Source: Adiantum capillus-veneris (lineage: Eukaryota > Streptophyta > Polypodiopsida > Polypodiales > Pteridaceae). From it: a stretch of 64,000 bases of DNA. Of the stretch, positions 34,573 through 47,257 are shown piece after piece; position 1 is the first letter of the stretch, and each line of letters begins with the position of its first letter. The stretch is from the NCBI GenBank assembly GCA_014529385.2, contig CM043958.1, forward strand, positions 147,555,885-147,619,884, read 5' to 3'. Under the pieces are notes generated by a model that searched no databases, was not told the origin of the DNA, and saw only the letters and a list, made by a program, of their open reading frames with translations. Made by a program: the position numbers and the translations under genes.

Positions 34573-35443
34573 GCATGCATGAGAGCATTAAACATGACGA
34601 GATTTATAGTCAGACATTGTTGGATTTTTTAGAGGAAGAGTAGAGCTCTACGCTGCAAGGATACTCTATGCGAGTGCTTTGGCGAGAGCCCATATCCATG
34701 CTACAAGGAAGCTCTACATTGTTGGATTTGTCTCAAGGAATACACTATTTTCAACCTTGGGATTGCTTGGCGAGAATGATGGAAGAAGAAGAAGGAATGG
34801 GAGGTGTTGGGGGTAGAGTGGCAGCAAGGTAATGAAGGGGGGGAATAGGTGGGGTAGCAAGGGTGGATTTTGAAGGGAATCTTGTAACTTACGGTACCCC
34901 ATCCTCTCTCCATTAACTTCACCTCTTTGAGGTGCAAGTTCAAAACGCAAATGAGCGATCGTGTGTGCATGAGAGTGGCCCAATGAAATGAATTAATTCA
35001 TGGTTGCTTTTACAATAACCCCCCGCCCGCCAGGGAGAGAGGTGGGGATACCTAATACTAGTAAGCTAAGTTGTTGCAAATTTGTGTGCTTGGATGCCAT
35101 GGAAAACCTCAACCGTGCTGGAGCTAACCATAGAGAAGAGCTTGCACTAAGGAAGAGTCTATGCCAATAGGGACAAGGGATTGTGAAAAATTTTCCACTA
35201 TTTTTCTTCCATTGTGCATTTGAGATATGCTTTCATGCTGGTGGTAATGTCATGACCTCATTAATATTTCTTTGCATTCTCATGCGTAATGTACTTTCCA
35301 TTAAGCTTGAAAACCCAAACCTCAAGCCCTATGGTGCTTTTGAATTAAGAGCCTCCCTATAGCCTGTTGATGATCGCCTCGACATGAAAAATCTTCCAAG
35401 GTGGTGAATGTAACCACGACTTGGCAATGCATCAATGATTGGC

Positions 35444-35446
<3 letters not shown>

Positions 35447-35484
<38 letters not shown>
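35447..35484. repeat. (CA)n microsatellite
   Basis: Nineteen CA units. Confidence 0.95.
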
Positions 35485-35486
<2 letters not shown>

Positions 35487-37359
35487 TGATGTTGGCAGAA
35501 AAACATAGTGCATACAATTCTCATACACATAATAAGGTTGGCTAATTATCTCAAAAGAGTTTTTCGAAGGAGGCACTCAACATGACACATCACAACAATC
35601 ATCAAGTGGAGACCTTCAACCTCTTGCCTCTTTGGCCAAAACCACCATCAAGCTCTACTTCCATTAGCTATGTCATTATTACCATCCAAAATAGTCCAGA
35701 GTGTAGATATACGTAAGGGTAGCTACAAACAAGTGGTAACTACATCAAAAAATGCCCTTGCTAGGATAACACATGCTCAAAGAAAAAGAGTCCAAAATAG
35801 TCTAGAGTGTGGACATACATAAGATAGCAACAAATGAGTGGTCACTACATCGAAAAAATTCCCTTGCTAGAACAAGAGAAGCTCAAAGAAAAAGAGCATG
35901 CATATCGTACATAAATTTGTTGATATGGGTTTTGATACAAGTACACTACACAAAAGAGTAGCATTATATGCTTAAATTGCATGAAAAATGGATAAATTTC
36001 AACAACTATTCAAACCATAGCAAGCCAAAATGCAAAGAAGCATAACAAATGTGTAGACACCAAAAGAGCATATTTGAACAATGAAGCAAATCTTTTCAAC
36101 AAAGATGATGGATTGAAGAAAGAAGCAAACTTCTCAACTGCACACTATATTTATAAACAAAAAATTGTATCTCTCAACCAAATGTATTTGATAATGGTCG
36201 TTTGTTTTAGCAATGCCTATATGGCTAATCAAGTTGCCTTCCCACACCATATGGCATTGCTTCGATAGAGCCTTTGCAAACATTCAAGTGGGGAGGGGTA
36301 TCTTTATTCTTGTTTTAGCAATGCCTAAAGTGCTAATTAAATTTCCTATTCACACTCTCTGACATTGCTTTGATAGAGACTTTGCAAGCATTAAGGAGGG
36401 AAAGGGATATCTTTACTATTGGTGATCCTACTTAACCTGGGCAAAGTAGAAGTCATGAAAATAGGAAGTTAATAATTGTCATTTCAAAAAAACTAGCCCC
36501 TGTTGATGAAAACAATGATCAAGTGTGTGATTATTGTGTATTGATAGATGAGTAGAGGTAGACTACAAGGATTCATTCACTTTAGGTGGCCTCAACTTCT
36601 GCAATGAAGAGAATAGTCTATTCAACTCTTAATTCATTTGAAATCTCTCTTAAACCATGCACACTATTTTTAATAAAGCAATTATTTTTTTACCTAAAGT
36701 GAAATGTACTCTCCTTTTCAGCTCACCTTTTTAGTTTAACTAATAAAAGCAATTACATGCACAAGGGAGGAGCTCACTCGTGCATGGGGTGGATTGGCCC
36801 ACATGTATCATTTTCTTTACCTTGAGCTCTATTTTTACATCATAGACGCTGGGAGGTGTTAATCTTGTATGTAATCACCATATGTAAACAATCAAAGAAA
36901 AATAGACCCTTATATGTCTGGACACGATAGCAGTGACAGTTGGTACTCCAAGTTGTGGAGTCATTCAAAAATCTGTTAAGATATCAATGACTTGGTGCTT
37001 GATTTGTATGTGTATACCATGATTAAAAAATGTCAACCCTTTTTCCTAAGGTAACTCGAGCTGGAGAGCCATGTGATGGATAACCATAACACACGGTTTG
37101 CTACATATGTGACACAAGTAAACGTATGAAACATAGCACAAACTAGCATTGAGGATCTTGCCTTCACTGAGGTCACCTATAACAGATAGATTTCTAGAAA
37201 CATAAGGGCACTGTACTTGAATGCAAATCCTAGAATGAGAGTTTGACTCCGTCTTCGTACTTTTAATACCAACCTAACAAATCCTTTGATGTGCATACAT
37301 GATTGATGTTTATAGCCCTTGTCTTCTTAGTTGAAAAATAAGATGGGCAGAGGCTATTT

Positions 37360-37640
37360 AAGCAAGATTTACTATCAAGAATAGGTATCCCACTCCTCAT
37401 ATGGATGGCTTGTTGATAAAGTCAAAAGATCTTAGTTTAAAGAATATTGATATAAAATTTGGTTATCATCAAATTGAGATGCTTGCATTAGATGTTTGTA
37501 AGATTGATTTTTGCACTCAAAGTGGGCACTTTGAATTTCTTGTTATGCCTTGTGTATCACAATTGCACCTACTAGTTTCAAACATATGATGAATAAAATC
37601 TTCATCAATCATCAAGAGTGTGATATTTTGATCTTGGTAA
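37360..37640 (+). pseudogene. Ty3 reverse transcriptase fragment
   Basis: Frames on the + strand give RYPTPHMDGLL, KNIDIKFGYHQIEM, CKIDFCTQSGHFEFLVMP and, after a frame change, FKHMMNKIF. These are consecutive RT blocks of a Ty3 polymerase. The catalytic DD box is not recognisable. An old, heavily decayed copy with no visible LTRs. Confidence 0.7.
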
Positions 37641-40600
37641 ATCTAAGAAAGAACATAAAAATCATTTAGATTTACCCTTTTAACAACTTTTGTATGACAA
37701 GAATAATTCTTTCTTTCAAAAACTAAAATTTCCACCTTTACTATTAGTATCATTTCTAGCTATACCTTTATATCATAATGTACTGATAATATCATATTAG
37801 TGGATATGGGAATCTCCCGATTTTTTTTTGAGTACTAAAAAGATGGAAAGTGGATACCATGTCTAAGTTTATTAAGACCACTTAGTGGGACCTATTGTTG
37901 GAGAAAACATGGAATCTATTGAGCTATCGGTGCTCAAGTTGTAATGAATCCAAAGTCGACCACGAGTCCCAAACTTGCAAAGTTCCAACATTCATAATAG
38001 TGTGTCATAAGTCTTTAGTTTTAGTTCAAATTTAGTATAGTTCTCTTTCCAATCCATTATTTTTATTAAGTGAAAATTTATTTATCAACATTTTATTGAT
38101 TTTTATGAGGTAATTGCTTTCCAATAATATCATATCTTAGTTTGAGCCAATTACTCATTGGTGGGGAAATTGATTCCTCAACTTTCCATTTTGGTGATTT
38201 GGTGGGTGAGCCAAGAGCTCAAGACTAAGCACTTTGTGAAGTCAATGAAGGGAATGTATTCCAATGTTCAATCAAGATGCCAATCCTCATATCACATTGG
38301 CATAGGGAAAGGCCTACCAGACTTATGATGTTTGCAAAGAGGATGATTGGGTTTCATTCACCAAAGATTCCCAAAAGGAAATTAATAAGTGTATAGGGAG
38401 TAGGATGTCTTAGATATCAAAACTGTCAATTCTTAAATCATGCAAATTATCTGTTAGGTTTGGAGAGAGCCTCAAAGAGATTCAAAAAGGTCTAAGCAAG
38501 AGCCTAGAAGAGAATTGACAAGTTTTAGAAGAGATCTTAAGTGATAAAGAGGAGGAGAGATGCTAACAATATCAGTCAAGTGCCTATAATTAGAGAGACT
38601 ACCAAAATGATGCCACATCTCAGTCTAGGTGGCACTCCAAAAACTCTCACAACTATAGAGAAACTAAGCATTGACAAAGAGTAAGAAGAAAATACACTGA
38701 AGGCACCATATTGATATATATATATATATATATATATATTAGTATTAATGATGAGAGACCAATGAAAAGAAGTGCTCACAAGAGGCGCTTAAAGGAGAAC
38801 CTATAGATGGATCTACCAACATTTGAGGAGGTTGAAAACGTAACCTGGATGTATGTATGGATGATTTGGAAAGTTGGCATTAATAAAGAGCATAAAAGAA
38901 GCTATTTATGTGGAATAATTTCCGTAGACCTTGAAAGATGGAACAAGGATGCGGTTTTACCACTATGAATTGTCAAAGCTATATACTTGTTCTATTTTGA
39001 CAATTAGTGTGCAACATATTCGTAAAATAAAATTGATGAGGAAATTCTTCGTGATTTGGGAAAATCAAGCTAGGGAATCTATCAGGGAGAAGATAAATAG
39101 GTTACATAAAGGATTTGGCTAGAAAATGGAGTTTCAATTTTGCATAAGACCCTCAATGCACGGTTTTGGAATGGATTCAACAATAGAAAGTAGAAGGTAT
39201 CTAAATCACCACCCTAGTAGAACTTTTAATAATCCGAGGATTAGAGCACTAAAATTGGTGCAAAATTATAAGTCCACTGAGAGTTGAACAAAGAAGACTA
39301 CTCATCAAAATTAGAGTCAAATGAATTTGGGAAAGAGGAAAACTATAAGGGAAAGACCAAGAAGAAGGGTAGCTACACAAAACATCTAGAGGAATTGGCA
39401 AGGCTAAATGCCATCCACATAAAACCTCCCCTTGGGGTTTAAACTATGAAGAAGCACTCATATGTCAACAATGACTCATTTCATACTCATGGGTGCATAG
39501 CAAGGACCATACTCAAACTCGTAAGAGCCTACAAGTGGCTCAAAAATCATAAGTGCACAAGTGGTTCATACTTATGGCACCCCTAAAACTAGTGTTAATA
39601 AGCACTCCAAGGCTATCTCATAAATGATGCAATTGATTGAGGTAGAGGGTGTAATCATATGTGATGTCAATATGTCTGGATCGGAATCAACAACAAAATG
39701 GGAGGATCCATAATTCTCAATATTATTATCCTCTTCAACATTGACCTTGTCCTTGGTTGTCTTATTTTGTTATTTGTGATGGTCTTGTTCTTCTTCTATT
39801 GGTCCTTAAAGTAGCACCTTACAAGGGGTTGCCCTATCTTGCCACAATGGGTGTGTTTTCTATTTCCATCACAATTTTTTTCTTGGTGGCCTAGCTTCCG
39901 CTTCTTGTCCTCTTTTTTTAGAGAGTTGAGAGTTGCTTGAAGATCAGGGGTAGGCAAAGAAGATTGTGACAGTGTGATTTTATTAGGATGGAAGTGCTCC
40001 TAGTGACACTACAACTTTGTGTTCTTCTTTAACTTCACATTTTCTGTAGGTAACTTGTGTGACTACGCTTATAAGTCTATTACTTGCAATGTCCTCCCCA
40101 CTCTCCATGGTAATCCTATCACAATCCCTTTTAATTTTAACTCTACTTTTCTTTCTCCTTGCCCCAATATTTGTCTCTTTATATCCAAGCTTCACTTATG
40201 CTCTCATCAACAAAGGGTACATAATTGGCATGCAAGAGTGGGATAATGATGCCTAGTGCTTGTTCATCTTTAGCTTGAATTTGCATAGTAATTTGTGCCC
40301 AGCTTGATTGTTTATCTAAGATTAATATCATGATACTCCACAATTTTTTATTCATGGGATAACCTCACATTTTTTTCTGCCACATGTGCAATATCTAACC
40401 ATTGAATTTCTCAATGTCCTTCTCTCCCATAATGCCAATTGGAGAGGTCTTAACAACCTACGAATCAAATGTTTCCGTTAGATGATAGTATCTAGACTCC
40501 TTACAAGAGCATTAGGTTTAGGTCATCTCCAAAGAGATTGATCACATATATTTCCATGCTTTCAAATTGTTCTTGGATGCTCAGGCTTAATGAAGAGTTT

Positions 40601-40905
40601 CATTGAACTACTTTCTACCTATGTCAAAGTTGTACTCTACTTGCATTGATCAATGGACTTGATTTGTGATCTCCTCTACCAACAAGCTTTCAATCACATC
40701 ATCAAAATTTAAATAACCACCATTAGGATGTGCTTCATTGATGAAAGCAATATCAAATATGTTCCATGACAAAGTTAGCAATCATTGGCATTAGCCGAAG
40801 ATTATGTTTATGTGATGGCAAATGTCCAAAGGATAAGATTTAAAGCTATGGCTATGAGTAAAGGGGTCTTAAGATAGGAGCTAAGGGCTCTTACTTACAT
40901 CTCTG
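37641..40905. other. AT-rich, mostly unassigned
   Basis: A (TA)13 array lies at 38714-38740. On the - strand, 39930-39790 could encode two decayed CCHC knuckles (GHQEKNC and THCGKIGQPLVRC), suggesting an old gag, but this is weak. Nothing else recognised. Confidence 0.35.
38714..38740. repeat. (TA)n microsatellite
   Basis: Thirteen AT/TA units. Confidence 0.95.
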
Positions 40906-41158
40906 ATGTGGCAGCAGTCGGTGGGCCCTCATAAAATAGTTCTTCTTCATGGACACATTCATGGGTACAAGGTTCACATACTTATTGATGACGTAGCAAA
41001 TCATAATTCTTTGAACTATGTTTTGGTTAAGAGGTTAAAAATCTCACAAAGAAAAGATATTTCACAATGGTTGATTTTAGATCTGGATATCAGCAATTAC
41101 GAATTAAACTAAGTGATATCCCAAGGCAAATTTTCACACATAGTTGAATCATTTTGAG
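40906..41158 (+). pseudogene. Old Ty3 protease-RT remnant, left half of a split gene
   Basis: HGHIHGYKVHILIDDVANHN is a decayed retropepsin (IDDVANHN in place of D-S/T-G-x-x-x-N). After an internal deletion the next frame gives MVDFRSGYQQLRIKLSDIPR, an RT block. The reading breaks at 41158, directly before LTR-B sequence. The following RT block ([15 protein letters not shown]) is found at 61672, on the far side of the 20.5-kb insertion. Confidence 0.7.
41154..41158. repeat. Target-site duplication TTGAG, left
   Basis: TTGAG before LTR-B copy (i); the same five bases occur at 61667-61671 after LTR-B copy (iii). Supported by continuity of the split host RT gene. Confidence 0.75.
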
Positions 41159-42322
41159 TGGTAACATTTAATGCACTAGTAACTTGTGTGTAGCGGAAGT
41201 TGATAACATAGTGAGCATTTCATTAAGAACAAGTTCCTAATGAGCGTAGAGGGAGTACTTATTTTAAGAAAGAAACATAACAATTTACACTTAGCTAATT
41301 TGGCATTGACAATACTTGAAAAGAGAGAGAAATAGGACAATTGACAACAGTTGAGAACCGAATTTACATGGAGCCGGTCCCCCCTCCATAAAGGCTTTGT
41401 ATTATAGCTTCTCCCATCAAAGGAGACTTTTGTATAATACAAACTTTGTGCTCCTTGACAAAACTAGTTGGTACAATGAATATGGAAGCTTCATGCACCA
41501 AATTATGCTTGAAAAACACACCTAGTGTCCCTAGCCTCAGTCCCAAGACCTCACACACCTTCAAAAATGGTGAGAGCTAGCAAGGAATGAGGATAGATTG
41601 AGAGGAAGAAGAAGTATCTTATGAGAAAGAAGTATTCCCCTCACATAATCACTCTAATTGCATATCTTAGCTTAGTAATTAGCATGGTAGAGGAGATGAG
41701 CATGCCATTGAAGCTTGGCTCTTGGTTGGATTTCCATTCCATAGCCAAGAGTTGTTGGTGTAGGCCTCTACTTCTCAATGCTTGGAGAAGGAGATGTAGT
41801 TCTTCTTGCACACACGAGTTGTGTGTGTGTGTGTGGCAATGTGTTAGAGTAAAATGCATCCCTCTCTCTTCTCTTGGTCGACCCCTCTTGCTAATTTCTC
41901 ATGTTGGCCTCCCATTGGCTCTTGTAAAGCTTAGCCAATCACAAATTAAAAGCATAATTGATAGCCTTTTGACAAGTGTCCCCCTTTTCCCTTTTGTGAG
42001 AACTTTAGCTAATTATATAATTCAATTAAACTCTCATTGGACCTCTTAGTCTATTGGCCAATAGGAATCAGGCAAGCGATTGGGTTGCTCGATGCTCCTT
42101 GGACCCTTGGTAGACTGTCCAATAGTCTTCTAGGGAGTTTAATTTCTATTGGTTCTTTTATCAAGCATTTTGTTTAAATTGATTAGACTAACTTTACTCT
42201 AGCCTAATTCTCATTGGTCCACCTCTATGGCCATCCAATAGGATTTAAGGGGAGCTTGGGGGCAACTTGACTAGGAGCCTGACATGTGTCCAGTAATCCC
42301 TTTGTGTAAACGGGGAGCTTTG

Positions 42323-42364
<42 letters not shown>

Positions 42365-42389
42365 CTCTCTCATCCCCTATTAAAAGGGC
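41159..42389 (-). repeat. LTR-B copy (i), truncated
   Basis: Aligned by eye with 43782-45330 from the GTAACATTTAATGCACTAG end up to CTATTAAAAGGGCT. There the sequence switches to DNA-transposon sequence. The outer part of the LTR is lost. It includes (GT)19 at 42324-42361, much longer than in the other copies. Confidence 0.8.
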
Positions 42390-42663
42390 TACGCAACCCA
42401 CCGGTACTACGCAAGACACACACCCTACGTCACAGGAGTTCAAACGTGCAAAAACTCCAATCCATCATTGGCCCCACCCACGATGTCTCTTCAAACGGAG
42501 TGGTCATTGGATTTTTGATTTTTACTAGCTCTCCTCCTACAACATTTAATTTTAGAGGCCGAAAATGGTTCCCTCCAAAACAACCTCTTGCTTTTGTAGA
42601 AGTACCAACTAGGTACAAACAAAAAAGGTCCTTTTTTTGTACCACCATTGCATGCTTTCAGCC
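42390..42663 (-). mobile_element. End fragment of the 11-kb DNA transposon, second copy
   Basis: Matches 58720-58994 almost base for base and ends in the same inverted-repeat tip (GGCTGAAAGCATGCAATGG on the - strand), followed by AAAAAC as at 58995. The rest of the transposon, all of pol and part of the LTR are deleted at the 42390 junction. Confidence 0.85.
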
Positions 42664-42797
42664 AAAAACATCTTGGAACCCCTTGAGGAATTTGGATAAC
42701 TCTAATTCCTTTTGATTGTTTATATTTTCTTTTGCTATAGCATTAGGTTCCTTTTGAGAAATTTTAACAAAAATTATGTACACGGAAATAGAGCTCT

Positions 42798-43562
42798 TTA
42801 TTGACTTATTGAAGCTTGCTTATGTACAATGGGTATGGTACTACCCAACTCCTTAGCATCTGTGTACATATCTTTTTCCCTGAACCAAAAGTAGATTTTC
42901 CTTTCAGGGAATTTAACATTGACAACCACCCATGCGATCATGGTGCCCCTAGGATCCTCATGCTTGAGAGGATAGATGAAGAAATTCTCCTTGCCCACAT
43001 AGCTTTGGACATGGAGCCTCAATTTCCCAATTAAGGGAGTGACTGAGGCTTCTTGCCCCTTGAAAGCACCATCGGCAGGTAGGACATCTCCCATCTCATA
43101 GGCTTGGATGCCTAGCTTGGTGGTCAACTCTGTGGATATAAAATTGTGAGTAGAACCACGGTCAAATAGAATGAAAGCATCATGTTCTCTTACCTTTCCC
43201 CAAGCATGTGATAGAGGAGATCCTTTGTGATGAGCATCCTCTTCTTGAATTTCGACCAAGGTAGATCTTGGAGGCTCATTACGTATATTCCTGTGGGGAC
43301 GAGCACAATAGGCATGCCCTTGCTCCCCGCACTTGAAACAACATTTATCTTTTTGATAACACTCTAGCTCTTCAGGAGAGAGTTTATTTTTGCCTTTATA
43401 AACTCCCTTCTCCTTAGCTTTGTGTTGTTGGCATTTCCTTTGGGAGACTTTTGGACGTTGTCCTTCCCCTTTGGCTCGGATATTATTGATTGCAAGGAAT
43501 AGAAGAGAGGGTTCAATAGAGCCAAAACAACACCGGTTCCTGTCAAGCTTCCAATAGCTCAA
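42798..43562 (-). pseudogene. LTR-B nucleocapsid-protease, copy 1
   Basis: An open 254-codon segment. CCFKCGEQGHAYCARP is a zinc knuckle with shortened spacing before the last Cys (HX2C, not HX4C). AFILFDRGSTHNFIS is the retropepsin site with Arg after the catalytic Asp (family norm D-S/T-G). The capsid part of gag is absent: only about 220 bases separate the primer-like site from this segment. The frame lacks a true ATG start. It is nearly identical to 59129-59893. Confidence 0.8.
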
Positions 43563-43763
43563 TAATCGTTAAGCCATAGGCAAGCCCAATAGGACTCCAT
43601 TATTAAGACCATAGCTCTCGACGGTGTCCCCGTTAACTACATAAAGTAGGCGTGCTTCAAGGATTAAAAAACCCTATAAATTCTACTTACTCTTTTGCAA
43701 TTAATAACACCAACCATTTGTAGCAAGCTTGAGGACCTCTCTTATTGAGCAAGAAAAGAGAAA

Positions 43764-43781
43764 CCAATAGCTCTATATCAA
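43764..43781 (-). promoter_or_regulatory. Degenerate primer-binding site after LTR (ii)
   Basis: The - strand reads TTGATATAGAGCTATTGG directly after the LTR end TGTTACA. It resembles the iMet complement TGGTATCAGAGC with several changes. The same sequence follows LTR (iii) at 60095-60112. Confidence 0.55.
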
Positions 43782-45330
43782 TGTAACATTTAATGCACTA
43801 CTAACTTGTGTGTAGCGGAAATTGATAACATAGTGAGCATTTTATTAAGAACAAGTTCCTAATGAGCATAGAGGGAGTACTTAATTTGAGAAAGCAACAT
43901 AGCAATTTACACCTAGCTAATTTGGCATTGACAATACTCTAAAAGAGAGAGAAATAGAACAATTGACAACAATTGAGGATCGGATTTACATGGAGCCGGT
44001 CCCCCCTCCATAAAGGCTTTGTATTATAGCTTCTCCCATCAAAGGAGACTTTTGTATAATACAAAATTTGTGCTCCTTGACAAAACTAGTTGGTACAATG
44101 AAGATGGAAGCTTCATGCACCAAATTATGCTTGAAAAACACACCTAGTGTCCCTAGCCTCAGTCCCAAGACCTCACACACCTTCAAAAATGGTAAGAGCT
44201 AGTAGGGAATGAGGATAGAAATAGAGGAAGAAGATGTATCTTTTGAGAAAGAAGTATTCCCCTCACATAATCACTCTAATTGCATAGCTTTGCTTAGTAA
44301 TTAGCATGGTAGAGGAGATGAGCATGCCATTGAAGCTTGGCTCTTGGTTGGATTTGCATTCCATAGCCAAGAGTTGTTGGTGTAGGCCTCTACTTCTCAA
44401 TGCTTGGAGAAGGAGATGTAGTTCTTCTTGCACACATGAGTTGTGTGTGTGTGTGTGGAAATGTGTTAGAGTAAAATGCAGCCCTCTCTCTCCTCTTGGT
44501 CGACCCCTCTTGCTAATTGCTCATGCTGGCCTCCCATTGACTCCTGTAAAGCTTAGCCAATCACAAATTAAAAGCATAATTGATATCCTTTTGACAAGTG
44601 TCCCCCTTTTCCCTTTTGTGAGAGCTTTAGCTAATTAAATAATTCAATTAAACTCTCATTGGACCTCTTAGTCTTTTGGCCAATAGGAATCAGGCAAGCG
44701 ATTGGGTTGTTGGATGCTCCTTGGACCCCTTGGTAGACTGTCCAATAGTCTTCTAGGGAGTTTAATTTCTATTCGTTCTTTTATCAAGCATTTTTTTAAT
44801 TTGATTAGACTAACTTTACTCTAGCCTAATTCTCATTGGTCCACCTCTATGGCCATCCAATAGGATTTGAGGGGAGCTTGGGGGCAACTTGCCTAGGAGC
44901 CTGACATGTGTCCAGTAATCCCTTTGTGTAAAGGGGGAGCTTTGGAGTGTGTGTGTTTCTCTCTCATTGCCTACTAAAAGGGCTCGCCCCCCTCCTTCCT
45001 AGGGATGTGGGAAGACTTTTTAGTTTCCCCATGACTATCCAATTTTGCATACTTTGGCCTTTGGACAATTGAATTAAAATTAGGAACCTTAGCCTATGGA
45101 AGTCTTAATGGAGCTGAAACTTTGGTCTTTTAAGCCCCATTGAAGCACATTGCTCTTTTGCAGATTGTCCCCCTTTGAATCCCTAGTTTTCCTCCTTTAG
45201 ATCCCTGTAGAGACCGGTCTGGCAGCCTTACCAATATTCTAGCTTTTACTCCCCTGGTATTCCCCATATTGAATGATCAGTTTAACATGGGAAAATCATT
45301 TGGGAGAATTAGACATTAGTTTTTATGACA
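43782..45330 (-). repeat. LTR-B copy (ii), 1549 bp, shared by two units
   Basis: The - strand begins TGTCATAAAAACTAATG and ends AAATGTTACA. A purine tract (AAGAGAGAGTTAA) directly precedes it and a primer-like site directly follows it. It thus serves as 3' LTR of the pol-bearing unit and 5' LTR of the next unit. Confidence 0.85.
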
Positions 45331-45346
45331 TTAACTCTCTCTTGAA
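45331..45346 (-). promoter_or_regulatory. Polypurine tract before LTR (ii)
   Basis: The - strand reads TTCAAGAGAGAGTTAA directly before the LTR start. The equivalent place before LTR (iv) reads AAGAGAGAGGTAA. Confidence 0.75.
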
Positions 45347-45639
45347 ATCATAGTCGTACTCAACTATGAGGTAGAGAAGATAAAGCCTAGTCATTAGTCT
45401 GTTTGCTAGTGGGTAGAGTATCCCTATTTTACCCTACGACACCATTCCAGAATGGATGGCTAGTCCATTTGGTGCTTGAGAGCCGTAGCTGCCACAAGCC
45501 TGTATGCACTTTAGTCCGTATCAATCTTCCATAGTGGAGTGACAAACTCTACTTGGTGTTCGGGAGACGTCATCCCCACAAACGTGATCCTAAGCATGCA
45601 TACTTATTAACATGTGCGCACAATAAAGAAAAAGAGAGT

Positions 45640-46952
45640 CTTATGAGACAAAAACTTTGTTCATTTATACATATTCACATTTGCTTACTCTAGAAAATCA
45701 TTGTAAGCATTGACAAGGTTTAGGTTATCCTTTAATTGTATGCCTTGCATCCATCTAGCATCTTCAAAAGGATAATTTTTAAACTTGATAAGATATCGTC
45801 AGATAGTCTTACCGCCTCGTAATACCTTGTCTTCGTGTCGAAGAATGGACTCGGGCTGCAACACCTCTTCTTCGTCCTCGATCTCTTGTGGGTCTTCAAT
45901 AATTGCTTCTTGAGGTGGCTCTCCTTTGTAAGGCTTTAGTAGGCTCACATGGAAAGCATTGTGTATGAGCCAATGGTTGGGCAACTTGAGTTGATAGGCC
46001 ATTATCAGCAACAGTCTTTTTCCTTTACTAAGAAATGGATATAACATCCTTAATCTTTTGGGATTCTTGCAGGTCTCGGCTATATTCATCTACAGAGAAG
46101 ATCTTCCCATGTACCTTGAGTAGCAAGGGACTTTTCTATCTTCCCTCTATGACCTCAAAATGTGATTTCCTCGTGGAAGTATGTACAGTGTTATTGAAGG
46201 CATACTCCACTAAGGGTAAGTACTTCTCCCATCGGGACTTTTGATCTACTTTTGTGACATAAGCTTTTAGTAGATCAAGAATGGTTAGGTTAGCTATTTC
46301 ACTTTGGCCATCCATTTGGGGATGATGGGCCAAATAGAAGTTTAGCCTTGTACGTAAATTCTCTAAGAGACCCTTCCAGAAATTATTGGTCATTCTAGGA
46401 TCTCTATCCAACACTATGGACATTGGCAAGCCATGGTACTTGAAGATTTGTGATATAAAGAGGGTTGCCATTTGATGGGCCTTGATAGTCTTTTTGACAG
46501 GTATAAAACGTGCTTGTTTGCTAAACCTATCTACTATTGTCCATATTCTTGTATTCCCATGTATAGACTTGGGTAAAATCCATGGATATGTTCTCCCATG
46601 GTGAATTAGGGATTGGCAAAGGTTGAAGCAATCCAGGTTGCTTACCTCTATCAAACTTCATCTTTTGGCATACCACGCATTTTGAAACATACTCTTGTAT
46701 GTTTGATTTCATGGCAGGCCAATAGAAATATGTTTCTATCCCTTTTAGGGTAGACTTAATCCCTCTGTACTCCGCATAAGGAGGAGCATGAGATTCATAC
46801 ATTACTTTCTCACGTAGCGAGTTAGTAACGCATAGTCTATTTCCATAGAGAATATAACCATCTTGTAGGATAAATGGTTCTTCCTTCTTCCCTAGTGCAA
46901 GGGCTAAAATCACATCTCTAAAATCGGAATCAATAGCGTACTCATCTATCAT
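45640..46952 (-). pseudogene. LTR-B integrase and chromodomain
   Basis: Integrase pieces in two frames: YFYWPAMKSNIQEYVSKCVVCQ (zinc domain), WENISMDF (first Asp), LPMSIVLDRDPRMTNNFW (second Asp) and QMDGQSEIANL (Glu), then YLPLVEYAFNN. The C-terminal part (46089-45799) has LIHNAFHVSLLKPY and PESILRHEDKVL. A chromodomain continues after a TGA at about 45798 as RYLIKFKNYPFEDARWMQG. The copy at the window end has an Arg codon at that TGA, which indicates a C-to-T change here. Integrase inserts the element; the chromodomain guides it. Confidence 0.85.
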
Positions 46953-47257
46953 AGAAGATATCTAGATCATTGTGTTGCTATGGATACCGCATTCACTCTC
47001 GGTCGTCTTGAGAGTGCATTGGCTACTTGATTATGCTTGCCAACAATGTGAGCAATATGAAAATGAAATTGCGAAAGGAAATTTGCCCACCTCATTTGTT
47101 TGTCTGAGAGCTTGGTCTACGTCATGAAGTACTTAAGGCTTTGGTGATCCATTCGCAGAATAAATAGTGCTTCCACGAGTCTAGAGCATTTAGAACTGCT
47201 AAGAGTTCCTTCTCATATATGCCTAGAGCTTGCTCAACAGGGTCAAGCTTTCAACTT

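Larger units (their letters stand above)
33616..37339. other. AT-rich repeat-derived DNA without recognised genes
   Basis: Contains (TC)20 at 34531-34570, (CA)19 at 35447-35484, and a direct duplication of 'tccaaaatagtc(c/t)agagtgt' near 35687 and 35791 with its flanks. A second pair near 36190 and 36310 shares 'tgttttagcaatgcctat/a'. No open frame shows a domain. Confidence 0.45.

Noticed and set aside
39790-39930. Gag gene on the - strand with two zinc knuckles
   Set aside because: Knuckles are incomplete and no flanking gag sequence is readable; mentioned only as a weak remnant.
45331-45441. LTR-B start at TGTCGTAGGGTAA (45441)
   Set aside because: First considered as the LTR edge. The TTGAG duplication, the polypurine tract and the split RT gene all put the start at TGTCATAAAAAC (45330).
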